Source: Lindgomyces ingoldianus
Taxonomy: Eukaryota; Ascomycota; Dothideomycetes; Pleosporales; Lindgomycetaceae
Reading direction: 5' to 3'
NCBI RefSeq assembly: GCF_010093535.1
Contig: NW_022985184.1
Location: forward strand, 1,019,993-1,083,992
Length of the DNA stretch: 64,000 nucleotides
The notes beneath the pieces were generated by a model. It saw only the letters and a program-made list of their open reading frames with translations, ran no database searches and was not told where the DNA came from. Positions 36,007 through 47,238 of the stretch are shown here, piece by piece; position 1 is the first letter of the stretch; each line of letters opens with the position of its first letter. The position numbers were made by a program, and so were the translations under genes.

Positions 36007-36661
36007 GATATAAGAATATATTTATAACTTCTAAAGATCTAAAAGAACTACCCCTACACTAGCCTTAAGACTACGTAATTAATCTTAAAACTAACTTTTA
36101 ACTAAAGATATATAAGCTACACTCTCTTACAGCAGCTTAGAAGAAAGCATTATAAGAATATGTAGACTACATGCTAGTAAGAGGTTATATTTAAGAAAGT
36201 AAAAGCCCTATAGCATTAGCAGTAGTCTTTGTAAAAAAGAAGAATAGAAAGGTTAAAGTCTGTTAAGACTATAGAACTCTTAATAAAAACACTATAAAAG
36301 ATTAGTTTCCTCTTTCTATTATCTAGAATATTATAAACTAGCTAAAAGAAACTAAGCACTTTACTAAATTTAATGTCTAAGATAGATTTAATAAAATAAA
36401 AATAAAAGAAGAACATAAATAGATAACAGCCTTTAAAACTCTATAAGCCCTTTATAAGCTTCTTATTATGCTATTTAAACTTACTAACACTTTTATAACT
36501 TTTTAAAAAGTAATTAACACAGCTTGTAACTTATACCTAGATATCTTTGTTTTAGTATATTTAAACAATATCTTTATATACATAAAGGGAGATAAACTAG
36601 ACTATTATTATAAGGTACAACTAGTGCTAGATAAACTCTAAAAATACAGACTTTACCTATA

Positions 36662-38524
36662 ACGTACTTTATAGGCGAGTTGCTTACACACCTGAGTTGC
36701 TTACTTTTGCTAAGACCCCACCCTAACAAACTCTATTATGGCCTATAACAACCCGCTCTGGCACTATATAGTACAGTACAGCCTAGAATATTATTTAGAT
36801 ACTACTTCTGCTTCTTGCTTACATGTTTGTGTGTTATGCCTAGTCTAATTACACTATCTGCAGCGCCTTTAGGATAGCTTACCTACTTTAGCTTGCACCT
36901 GCTTCTTTACCTTCTTTCTATTACTACACACTTTAAACTTCTTTAGAGCTGTTAAGTGTAGGCTTTTCTAAATTATTAAGGTCTTTTTTACTTTAATTTA
37001 CTTTTTTTTATGTAATTTATGTTACATAGCAGCCTTATTAGCTGCTTAAAGCTTAGTAATTTTCTGTTATACTAACACTAGCTTATGTGTAATTATTGCT
37101 GCCCTCTTTAAAACTTTTTTAAACACTTTAACTATAGAAGTTAGTAAACTATTTATATGCTTTTAAATTTTTATCTTTATAAGCATTAATTATAACTTAA
37201 GTTTTAAAGTATTACTTAGGGTTTACAACTACTAGGGCTTATTATATATAAGTAGTAGTAGTAATAAAGTGCGCAACTTTACATTAAAGCCTATTATAAC
37301 TTATTATAAGTTAAAAGGAACTAATCTAGCGCCTTAAAACTTTTTTTAGATATTACTAAAAGTAATTATAGCATTATAAGCTGCTTTAAAGCATAGTAAA
37401 AACATAATTTTTATAATATAAGTAATTTAGTTACACATAAAGTTTTTAGCTTAGCGTGTATACACCTTTTTTAAAGGAGTAAAACAACCTACATTAAGTA
37501 GCTATAAAAAGTGTAATAAGTAAAAAAGTATATAGATAGTAATAATTTTATTATCTTTATAGTATTACTAAAAATAAAGTAAGTTATAGCTTTTATAGCT
37601 ATTAATAACTAGTAGACAGTAGCTACTAATAGTACACTTCTTTATATGCGCGTTAAAGTGCTTTAACTAGTCTAGACTAAGCTAATTAGTAGTCTAGCTG
37701 CGCTTAGAGATTATAATAACTAAATTTTAAAGTAGATTTTTTTTATACTAGTTTAAAAAGTAGTTGCTACTCTAAAAGATAATAAAAAGCAAAATAGCTT
37801 ACCCTTTAGCATTAATGCTCTAAATAGCTATTGTCTACTTCTAGTTACCTAGCTAAACTACTTTTAGCTGTCCTTATCTCTCTAAACTTATAACAACTGC
37901 TCTAGTAGATATCTAGCTTATTATAAACTTTATTTTATTAAAGTTGTACATGTTGTTATTCTAGATGCTATACTTAGCTTTAATATTCTTTATAAAGTTA
38001 AACTAGCCTTAAATTACTATAGAATTTTTATAAAAAGCTTTTTTATAGTTATACTTACACTTAAACTTTACTTTAAGCTTTAAGTAACACTTAATAAATG
38101 TATTAAGCTAGTTTATGCTAATATAGCCTATATTATACTTAGTGTGTAAAGAATTAGCTATATTAGCTACAGCTACTAGCTAGAGGGGAAATTCTTACAT
38201 ATTTAGCTTAAGTATGTGCTAAATAATTACCTGCTTCTTATTATTATCTAGCTTTTATAAGTTAGCTATATAATTAGCTTAAGAAGGTTGTCTAGCGCGT
38301 TAGTTACTTATTATCTTTTAAAAAACCTTATAGATAGCTGTAGTGTGTTAGTTAAAAAGTGTTACATTTTATTTAAAAGCCTAAAGCGTAAGCTGCATTT
38401 AATGTTCCTTTAACATGTTTAAGTAGTGTTATTAGGAATACATTAGTGTAGGAAGAGTAGTGTAGTAGGGTCTTAGTAAAAGTAAGCAACTTAGGTGTGT
38501 GAGCAACTCGCCTATAAAGTATGT
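36662..38524 (-). mobile_element. Fot1-like element F4, full length, dead
   Basis: 1863 bp between ACGTAC-type ends, flanked by TA (36660-36661 and 38525-38526). TE-B retains the uninterrupted sequence at about 54093, confirming the insertion. The transposase is on the minus strand. It keeps a pogo/Fot1 pattern such as the damaged segment KAKYSIQDNNIYNFNKIEF (D/E residues changed by RIP-type mutation; positions also seen in F5/F6) but has many stops. Size and family recall Molly/Pixie of Parastagonospora nodorum; identity was not tested. Confidence 0.9.
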
Positions 38525-39339
38525 TAGTTAAAAAAATATAAATTTAATGTATAAAAAACAGACTACCTTAGATTTATTATTAATAAAAAGGAAATAAAAA
38601 TAGACCTTACTAAGGTAAATAAAGTACTTAAATAGCTAACACTAGAAACTGTTATAGAAATTAAAAGATTTCTAGGTCTTACTAGATACGTATAAAAAAT
38701 ATTAAAGACTACTTAAAAATTACGCTACCTCTTATAGACGCTACTTTAAAAGAAAAAGCTACTTAGAAATTCTAATAGATAACAGAAATAGAAGAGGCTT
38801 TTTAAAAGTTTAAACAGATAATAATAAGCTACTTTGTTCTTAGAATGTATAACTTTACACTAAAAATAAAAGTGCACACTAATGCTTCTCTAAGAGCTAA
38901 GAGAGTAGCACTCTCTTAAAAACAAGAAAACAGTTAATAGCATCTAGTAGCCTACTATTTAGCAAAATTTGCACTATTAGAACAAAAGTATACTGTCCCT
39001 AACAAAGAACTAAAAGCTATACTTAATGTATGCAGAAATTAGAAAGTTAAGCTCTAAAGCCTTAGTTAATAATTTATAATTTTTACTAACTATATAAACC
39101 TTGTTACTTTTCTTACTACTAAAAAACTTTTACTTATGCATGTACAATAGGCTATAGAACTTGCTTAATTTAATTTTATTATTAAACATGTAGCTAGGAG
39201 TAGCAACTAACAGGTAGACGCCTTAAGCTAACACGCTAATTACTTTAAAAAGAACTAAAAAAATTCTAAAGAATTTATAATCTTTAAAAAAACCCTAAAG
39301 GGACTAGTCTATAAAGGACTAAACTAAAAAGAACTACTA

Positions 39340-41200
39340 ACGTACTTCATAGGCGAGTTGCTCACACACCCGAGTCGCTTACTTTTGCCAAGACCCCACC
39401 CTAACAAACTCTATTATAGCCTATAACAACCCGCTCTAGCACTATATAGTACAGTACAGCCTAGAATATTATTTAGATACTACTTCTGCTTCTTGCTTAC
39501 ACATTTGCGTGTTATGCCTAGTCTAATTACACTATCTGCAGCGCCTTTAGGATAGCTTACCTACTTTAGCTTACACCTGCTTCTTTGCCTTCTTCCTGTT
39601 ACTGCGCGCTTTAAACTCCTTTAGAGCTGTTAAGCGTAGGCTTTTCTAAATTATTAAAGTCTTTTCTGCCTTAATTTACTTTTTTTTATATAATTTATAT
39701 TATATAGCAGCCTTATTAGCTGCTTAAAGCTAAGTAATTTTCTGTTACACTAACACTAGCTTATACATAATTATTACTACCCTTTTTAAAACTTTTTTAA
39801 ACACCTTAACTATAAAAGTTAGTAAACTATTTATATGCTTTTAAATTTTTATCTTTATAAGCATTAATTATAACTTAAGTTCTAAAGTATTACTTAGAGT
39901 TTATAACTACTAGAGCTTATTATATATAAGTAGTAGTAGTAATAGAGTGCACAACTTTACATTAAGGCCTATTATAACTTATTATAGGTTAAAAGAAACT
40001 AATCTAGTGCTTTAAAACTCTTCTTAAATATTACTAAAAGTAATTATAGTATTATAAGCTGCTTTAAAGCATAATAGGAACTTTATTTTTATAATATAAG
40101 TAATCTAGTTGCGCATAAGGTTTTTAGCTTAGCGCTTATACACTTTCTTTAAAGAAGTAAAACAACCTACATTAAGTAGCTATAAAAAGTGCAATAAGTA
40201 AGAAAGCATATAAATAGTAATAATTTTATTATCTTTACAGTATTACTAGAAATAAAGTAAGTTATAGCTTTTATAGCTATTAATAACTAGCAGATAGTAG
40301 CTGCTAACAGTACACTTTTTTATATGCGCGTTAAAGTGCTTTAACTAGTCTAGACTAAGCTAATTAGTAGTCTAGCTGTGCTTAGAGATTATAATAACTT
40401 AATTTTAAAGTAGATTTTTTTATACTAGTTTAAAAGGTAGTTGCTACCTTAGAAGATAATAAAAAGTAAAATAGCCTACTTTTTAGCATTAATGCCCTAG
40501 ATAGCTGTTGTCTACTTCTAGTTACCTAGCTAGACTGCTTTAGCTGTTCTTATCTCTCTAAACTTATAATAACTGCTCTAGTAGATATCTAGCCTATTAT
40601 AAACTCTATCTTATTAAAGTTGTATATGTTGTTATCTTAGATGCTATACTTAGCTTTAATATTCTTTATAAAGTTAAACTAGCTTTAAATTACTATAGAA
40701 TTTTTATAAAAAGCTTTTTTATAGTTATACTTACACTTAAACTTTACTTTAAGCTTTAAGTAACACTTAATAAATATATTAAGCTAGTTTATGCTAATAT
40801 AGCCTATATTACGCTTAGCGTGTAAAAAATTAGCTATATTAGCTATAGCTGCTAGCTAGGGGGGAAATCCTTGCACATTTAGCTTAAGTATGTGCTAAAT
40901 AATTACCTACTCCTTGTTATTATCTAGCTTTTATAAGTTAGCTATATAATTAGCTTAGAAAGGTTATCTAGTGTGTTAGTTACTTATTATCTTTTAAAAG
41001 ACTCTATAAATAGCTGCAGCGCGTTGCTTAGAAAGTGTTATGTTTTATTTAAAAGCCTAAAGTATAAGCTGCATCTAATATTCCTTTAACATGTTTAAGT
41101 AGTGTTATTAGAAATGCATTAGTGTAGGAAAGGTAGTGTAGTAGGGTCTTAGCAAAAGTAAGCAACTTAGGTGTGTAAGCAACTTGCCTATAAAGTACGT
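39340..41200 (-). mobile_element. Fot1-like element F5, full length, dead
   Basis: 1861 bp, flanked by TA (39338-39339 and 41201-41202), in the RNase H to integrase part of TE-A. The minus-strand transposase frame shows an N-terminal helix-turn-helix-like region (TRCSYLQ, LNAQGFPP) and the DDE-region segment IYNFNKIEF, interrupted by RIP-type stops. Confidence 0.9.
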
Positions 41201-41895
41201 TATGTTCTCTTATAACAATTAAATAAGAGTAGAAGAACCTAATAAAAGAATATTATAAAGCTTTTATGTTTAAATATCTAGGAATTAGATTACTATAAAA
41301 GAAAATTAAGAAAGCTATACTCTAAGAGGTACTTTAACTAAAACATCTATGTACTAAAGTCCTACAAGAATGCAACATCTGTAACAAGAATAATCCTTAA
41401 CGCTATAAACCCTATAGACTACTTTAACTAATTACAGCGCTAGGTTAACTATAGACTATAATAACTATAGATTTTATTACTAGACTACTACTATTCTAAG
41501 AACCTAGCACAGAAAGATTGTGTAACATAATTACATAAGTTATTAATAAAACTACTAAATTTGTTTATTTATAGCTATTAAAGAAAAGCATTACAGCTAA
41601 AGAATTTATGTTTAAACTAGAAAAGAATGTCTTAGCTACTTATAAGTGCTCTAAAACTATTATCTTTAACTAAAATAAGCTATTTATAAGCAAGTACTAG
41701 ACAGCTGTAGTTAAACACTTTAGAATTAACTATAAGCTCTCTACAGCATACTACCTCTAAATAGATAGACAAACAGAAAGAGTAAACACAGAAGTAGAAA
41801 AGTATCTACGCAAGTATGTATTATATAAACAAACAAATTAGGCAGAATAGCTACTAATAGTATAATTTGCTATTAACACTACAGAATTAGCTATA

Positions 41896-43764
41896 ACGTA
41901 CTTCATGGGCGAGTTGCTCACACACCTGAGTCGCTTACTTTTGCTAAGACCCCACCCTAACAAACTCTATTATAGCCTATAACAACCCGCTCTAGCACTA
42001 TATAGTATAGTACAGCCTAGAATATTATTTAGATACTACTTCTGCTTCTTACTTACATGTTTGCGCGTTATGCCTAGTCTAATTGCACTGTCTGCAGCGC
42101 CTTTAGAATAGCTTACCTACTTTAGCTTACACCTGCTTCTTTGCCTTCTTCCTGTTACTGCGCGCTTTAAACCCCTTTAGAGCTGTTAAGCGTAGGCTTT
42201 TCTAAATTATTAAAGTCTTTTTTACCTTAATTTACTTTTTTTATGCAATTTACATTGCGTAGCAGCTTTATTAGCTGCTTAAAGCTTAGTAATTTCCTGT
42301 TACACTAACACTAGCTTATGCGCAATTATTACTGCCCTCTTTAAAACTTTTTTAAACACCTTAACTATAAAAGTTAGTAAACTATTTATATACTTTTAAA
42401 TTTTTATTTTTATAAGCATTAATTATAACTTAAGTTTTAAAGTATTACTTAGGGTTTACAACTGCTAGAGCTTGTTATATATAAGTAGTAGAAGTAATAA
42501 AGTGCGCAACTTTACATTAAGGCCTATTATAACTTATTATTAGTTAAAAGAAACTAATCTAGCGCCTTAGAACCTTTCTTAGATATTACTAAAAGTAATT
42601 ATAGCATTATAAGCTGCTTTAAAGCATAGCAGGAACTTTATTTTTATAATATAAATAATTTAGTTATGTATAGTTAAGGTTTTTAGCTTAGCGCTTATAC
42701 ACCTTTTTTAAAAAAGTAAAACAACCTACATTAAGTAGCTATAGAAAGTGTAATAAGTAAAAAGGTATATAAATAGTAATAATCTTGTTATCTTTATAGT
42801 ATTACTAGAAATAAAGTAAGTTATAGCTTTTATAGCTATTAATAACTAGTAGATAGTAGCTACTAATAGTATACTTCTTTATATGCGCGTTAAAGTGCTT
42901 TAACTAGTCTAGACTAAGCTAATTAGTAGTCTAGCTGCGCTTAGAGATTGCAATAACTTAATTCTAAAGTAGATTTTTCTTTTTATACTAGTTTAAAAGG
43001 TAGTTTCTACCCTAAAAGATAATAAAAAGCAGAATAGCCTACTCTTTAGCATTAATGCCCTAGATAGCTGTTGTCTACTTCTAGTTACCTAGCTAGACTA
43101 CTTTTAGCTGTCCTTATCTCTCTAAACTTATAACAACTACTCTAGTAGATATCTAGCCTATTATAAACTTTGTCTTATTAAAGTTGTATGTGTTGTTATT
43201 CTAGATGCTATACTTAGCTTTAATATTCTTTATAAGGTTAAACTAGCTTTAAACTACTATAGAATTTTTATAAAAAGCTCTTTTATAGTTATACTTATGC
43301 TTAAACTTTACTTTAAGCTTTAAGTAACACTTAATAAATATATTAGGCTAGTTTATGCTAACATAGCCTATATTACACTTAGTGTGCAAAGAATTAGCTA
43401 TATTAGCTATAGCTGCTAGCTAGAGGGGAAATTCTCGCGCATCTAGCTTAAGTATGTGCTAAATAATTACTTACTTCTTATTATTGTCTAGCTTTTATAA
43501 GTTAGCTGTATAATTAGCTTAGAAAGGTTGTTTAGCGCGTTAGTTACTTATTATCTTTTAAAAGACCCTATAGATAGCTATAGCGTGTTACTTAAAAAGT
43601 ATTGCGTTTTATTTAAAAGCTTAAAGTGTAAGCTGCATTTAACATTCCTTTAACGCGTTTAAGTAGTGTTATTAGGAATACATTAGTATAGGAAAAGTAG
43701 TGTAGTAGGGTCTTAGCAAAAGTAAGCAACTTAGGTGTGTAAGCAACTTGCCTATAAAGTACGT
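41896..43764 (-). mobile_element. Fot1-like element F6, full length, dead
   Basis: 1869 bp, flanked by TA (41894-41895 and 43765-43766). The TE-B empty site reads GCTATAACTAAAG at about 55577, exactly what remains here once the element and one TA are removed. The coding strand is minus, with the same damaged transposase as F4 and F5. Confidence 0.91.
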
Positions 43765-44399
43765 TAACTAAAGAAACCCTATATAAATCTAATTTTAGAT
43801 ATTCCTTATAATATAAGCTTTATAGCTTACAACTAATAAATTCTTTAGAAGCTATAAACTAAACAACTAGACTTCTAGAACTGCATTAGAAACTTACTAA
43901 AAAAGCGCAGTTAGCTTAAAAAGCTATAGAAAAAGTAGTAAACTAGAAAAAATAACTAGCACTAAAAATACACCTTAATAATTACATATACTTAGACATA
44001 AAAAACCTTAAAACACTAAGACCCTTTAGGAAGCTAGCTAAAAAATGTATAGAACTATACAGAGTTATATAAACGCGCTCTAGCATCTATAAACTTAGAT
44101 TACTAAAGGAAATAAAAGTACATCTTTAGTTCTATGTCTCTAAGCTTAAACTTACGCCTAAAACTATTCTGCTTACAACTACTAGATAGAAGAAAGAAAA
44201 AAAAGAGTATAAAGTAAAATAAATTCTAAACTATTAAAAAAATAAGTACTTAGTAAAATAGAAAGAATAGCTTACTAGTAAAAACACTTAGGAACTAATT
44301 AAGAACTTGTTAAACGCTTTATAGGCCTTTTATAAATATCTAAAGTCCCTTCTAAATAAAACTACCTAGGAGAAAGCTCCCTAGGCTAGAAAACACTAT

Positions 44400-44835
44400 T
44401 ATTAGTTAAAACTGCAGCAGCATTAGCTAGCTGCAATGTAGGAAGCCCACAACCCTTTAACATAGGTTAAAGAGAAGAAAGACTAGCTGCTTCTGCCTTA
44501 AGCGCTTTAAGCTTATCTAGTAATAAAAGGTTTCCTTTTAGATACTTTACTTTTTAATTCTCTAACACTTTTAACTACTTATAAGCTTTTTTCTTGTAAG
44601 AAATAATTAACTAAAAATGTTTTAACAACTTTTTCTTTTTATATATTCTATCTTTTTAAACTGCTTCTACTTTAGCTAACAACTTTTTACGCTCCTGCTC
44701 TAAGTAATTTTAAGCTGTGTTAGACATAAAAGTGTTGTAATAACTACTTTTTTGCACACACTCTACATACTTGTCTAATAATAAGGACATTATGTAAGAG
44801 GACCTACTTAAACAACAAGCACTGCAGGGACGCAT
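44400..44835 (-). pseudogene. antisense Cys-motif/coiled-coil ORF in TE-A
   Basis: Between the pol end and the 3' LTR, the minus strand holds a frame starting at 44835 with MRPCSACCLS, then LLLDKYVECV, a Lys/Glu/Leu-rich stretch (44727-44560) that looks coiled-coil, and KVKYLKGNLLLLDKLKALKA, ending near TLQLANAAAVL. The interior stops I read are TAA or TAG, as RIP makes from Gln codons. The same frame, with related sequence, is in TE-B, and its start is in TE-F. I infer an accessory element gene; the function is unknown. The end coordinate is approximate. Confidence 0.6.
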
Positions 44836-45043
44836 CTTTGTGTAATAAAGAGGATTAAGACAAGCAACAGTACATAGGCAATAAAGAACAGCAGAGGAAG
44901 AAGAAGCCTAATAAGATATAGTTAAAAAGGTTTAACATTAAGCTAGCCTTTAAAGAAGAGCACACACTAGCTAAAAAGAAAATCTAACGCTTACAACAGA
45001 AAGAACATAATAGTAAGAACGCTAACTAGAAAAGAAGCCTATG

Positions 45044-45630
45044 TGTTACAGCTAACAAACAGACTGTAATAACCTAACTAGCTGTCCTGCACAGCCTAAA
45101 CAACGCTAGATAGAAGACGCTTAGCCCTGCGCTAAACAAATTATATAACAGGACAGATAAGGAATAGCTCTAGCTTTTAGATAAAAGCCTAGCAGAGTGC
45201 ACTATCTAATAGGTTATGCAGGCTTGCAGGCTATGCAGGCTATGTAGGAACAAGCATGCAAGCATGCAGAACATGCAAACCCTATGTATATAGTCTTAAT
45301 TACAACTATAGTTAGAAGGTTATAATTACTATTTAGTCTCTACTTACCTAATAAACTAAAAGGCATTAAAACTTTTACAAAGAAGACATTGCTGCTTTGT
45401 ATATCTTGCACTATATATACCTCCCTTCCTATCCTTACAGATTAGGTTTGCCAGCTCCCTATACAGCTGCTAGGCTAAACCACAACCTGCCTTCTTTATT
45501 CTGCTAAACTTACACTCTGCTTAACAGACTGTACACCTAATCTAGCTAAGTTCTACCCCTTTACCACTAACGTCACTATAGGCTGTTGTACTCCTAAAAA
45601 TACTATCTTGCTAGAGTAAGAATTGTAACA
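45044..45630 (+). repeat. TE-A 3' LTR
   Basis: 587 bp, the same length as the 5' LTR. In the first 130 bp every difference I checked is C-to-T or G-to-A in this copy (for example GCCGGATGG to GCTAGATAG), the RIP signature. Confidence 0.93.
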
Positions 45631-47142
45631 CTAACACACTAGACAACTTTTCTAAGCTAATTATATAGCTAACTTATAAAAGCTAGATAATAATAAAGAG
45701 CAGGTAATTATTTAGCACATACTTAAGCTAAATGCGCAAGGATTTCCCCCCTAGCTAGCAGCTATAGCTAATATAGCTAATTCTTTACACGCTAAGCATA
45801 ATATAGGCTATATTAGTATAAACTAGCTTAATATATTTATTAAGTGTTACTTAAAGCTTAAAGTAAAGTTTAAGTATAACTATAACNNNNNNNNNNNNNN
45901 NNNNNNNNNNNNNNNNNNNNNNNNNNNNNNNNNNNNNNNNNNNNNNNNNNNNNNNNNNNNNNNNNNNNNNNNNNNNNNNNNNNNNNNNNNNNNNNNNNNN
46001 NNNNNNNNNNNNNNNNNNNNNNNNNNNNNNNNNNNNNNNNNNNNNNNNNNNNNNNNNNNNNNNNNNNNNNNNNNNNNNNNNNNNNNNNNNNNNNNNNNNN
46101 NNNNNNNNNNNNNNNNNNNNNNNNNNNNNNNNNNNNNNNNNNNNNNNNNNNNNNNNNNNNNNNNNNNNNNNNNNNNNNNNNNNNNNNNNNNNNNNNNNNN
46201 NNNNNNNNNNNNNNNNNNNNNNNNNNNNNNNNNNNNNNNNNNNNNNNNNNNNNNNNNNNNNNNNNNNNNNNNNNNNNNNNNNNNNNNNNNNNNNNNNNNN
46301 NNNNNNNNNNNNNNNNNNNNNNNNNNNNNNNNNNNNNNNNNNNNNNNNNNNNNNNNNNNNNNNNNNNNNNNNNNNNNNNNNNNNNNNNNNNNNNNNNNNN
46401 NNNNNNNNNNNNNNNNNNNNNNNNNNNNNNNNNNNNNNNNNNNNNNNNNNNNNNNNNNNNNNNNNNNNNNNNNNNNNNNNNNNNNNNNNNNNNNNNNNNN
46501 NNNNNNNNNNNNNNNNNNNNNNNNNNNNNNNNNNNNNNNNNNNNNNNNNNNNNNNNNNNNNNNNNNNNNNNNNNNNNNNNNNNNNNNNNNNNNNNNNNNN
46601 NNNNNNNNNNNNNNNNNNNNNCTTATAAAAATAAAAATTTAGAAGCATATAAATAGTTTACTAACTTTTATAGTTAAAGTGTTTAAAAAAGTTTTAAAAA
46701 AAGCAGTAATAATTACACATAAGCTAGTGTTAGTATAATAAAAAATTACTAAGCTTTAAGTAGCTAATAAGGCTACTACATAACATAAATTATATAAAAA
46801 AAGTAAATTAAGGTAAAAAAGACTTTAATAATTTAGAAAAGCTTACACTTAATAGCTCTAAAGGAGTTTAAAGTGCGCAGTAACAGGAAAAAAGCAAAGA
46901 AGCAGGTGCAAGCTAAAGTAGGTAAGCTATTCTAAAGGCGCTGCAGATAGTGTAATTAGACTAGGCATAACACACAAATGTGTAAGCAAGAAGCAGAAGT
47001 AGTATCTAAATAATATTCTAGGCTGTACTGTACTATATAGTGCTAGAGCGGGTTGTTATAGGCTATAATAGAGTTTGTTAGGGTGGGGTCTTAGCAAAAG
47101 TAAGCGACTCAGGTGTGTAAGCAACTCGCCCATGAAGTACGT
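45631..47142 (+). mobile_element. Fot1-like element F2, right piece with assembly gap
   Basis: Resumes F2 after the repeated CTAAC (45631-45635) and ends at ACGT (47142) before TA (47143-47144). The transposase region continues on the plus strand, then 735 Ns (45887-46621), then the C-terminal end matching F4-F6 inverted. Confidence 0.85.
45887..46621. other. assembly gap (N run)
   Basis: 735 consecutive Ns inside F2. From the length of F4-F6 (about 1865 bp), the missing part should be somewhat longer than the gap shown, if F2 was full length. Confidence 0.99.
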
Positions 47143-47144
47143 TA

Positions 47145-47230
47145 ATACTAATAGCTAAAAATAATATTATATACTATTACTATTATAAGCTAGAACACTT
47201 TAGCTATAACTACGTACTTTTTTATATAAA
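47145..47230 (+). mobile_element. TE-D continuation between F2 and the hAT MITE
   Basis: A short stretch of TA-rich DNA that should be contiguous with 23132 if F2 is removed. It continues after the MITE at 48796. Confidence 0.45.
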
Positions 47231-47238
47231 AAATAAGC

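Larger units (their letters stand above)
23362..45630 (+). mobile_element. Gypsy LTR retrotransposon TE-A (chromovirus), heavily nested
   Basis: It is bounded by 587-bp LTRs (23362-23948 and 45044-45630), both TGTTACAG...TTGTAACA, and flanked by the 5-bp duplication CTAAC. The internal order is gag (to 24177, then from 33439), protease/RT (about 36050-36660, with IALAVVFVKKKN and a YLNN box where active elements have YLDD), RNase H (38530-39300), integrase (41200-41890) and C-terminal domain (43770-44400). This order and the RT-before-integrase layout mark Ty3/Gypsy. A purine-rich run precedes the 3' LTR. Insertions F3, a hAT MITE, F4, F5 and F6 interrupt it. Nearly all damage is C-to-T or G-to-A, giving many TAA/TAG stops. 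It is dead. Confidence 0.92.

Noticed and set aside
45851..46648. 265-codon frame and the 333-codon frame at 58306-59307
   Set aside because: Both consist almost wholly of Ns from assembly gaps.
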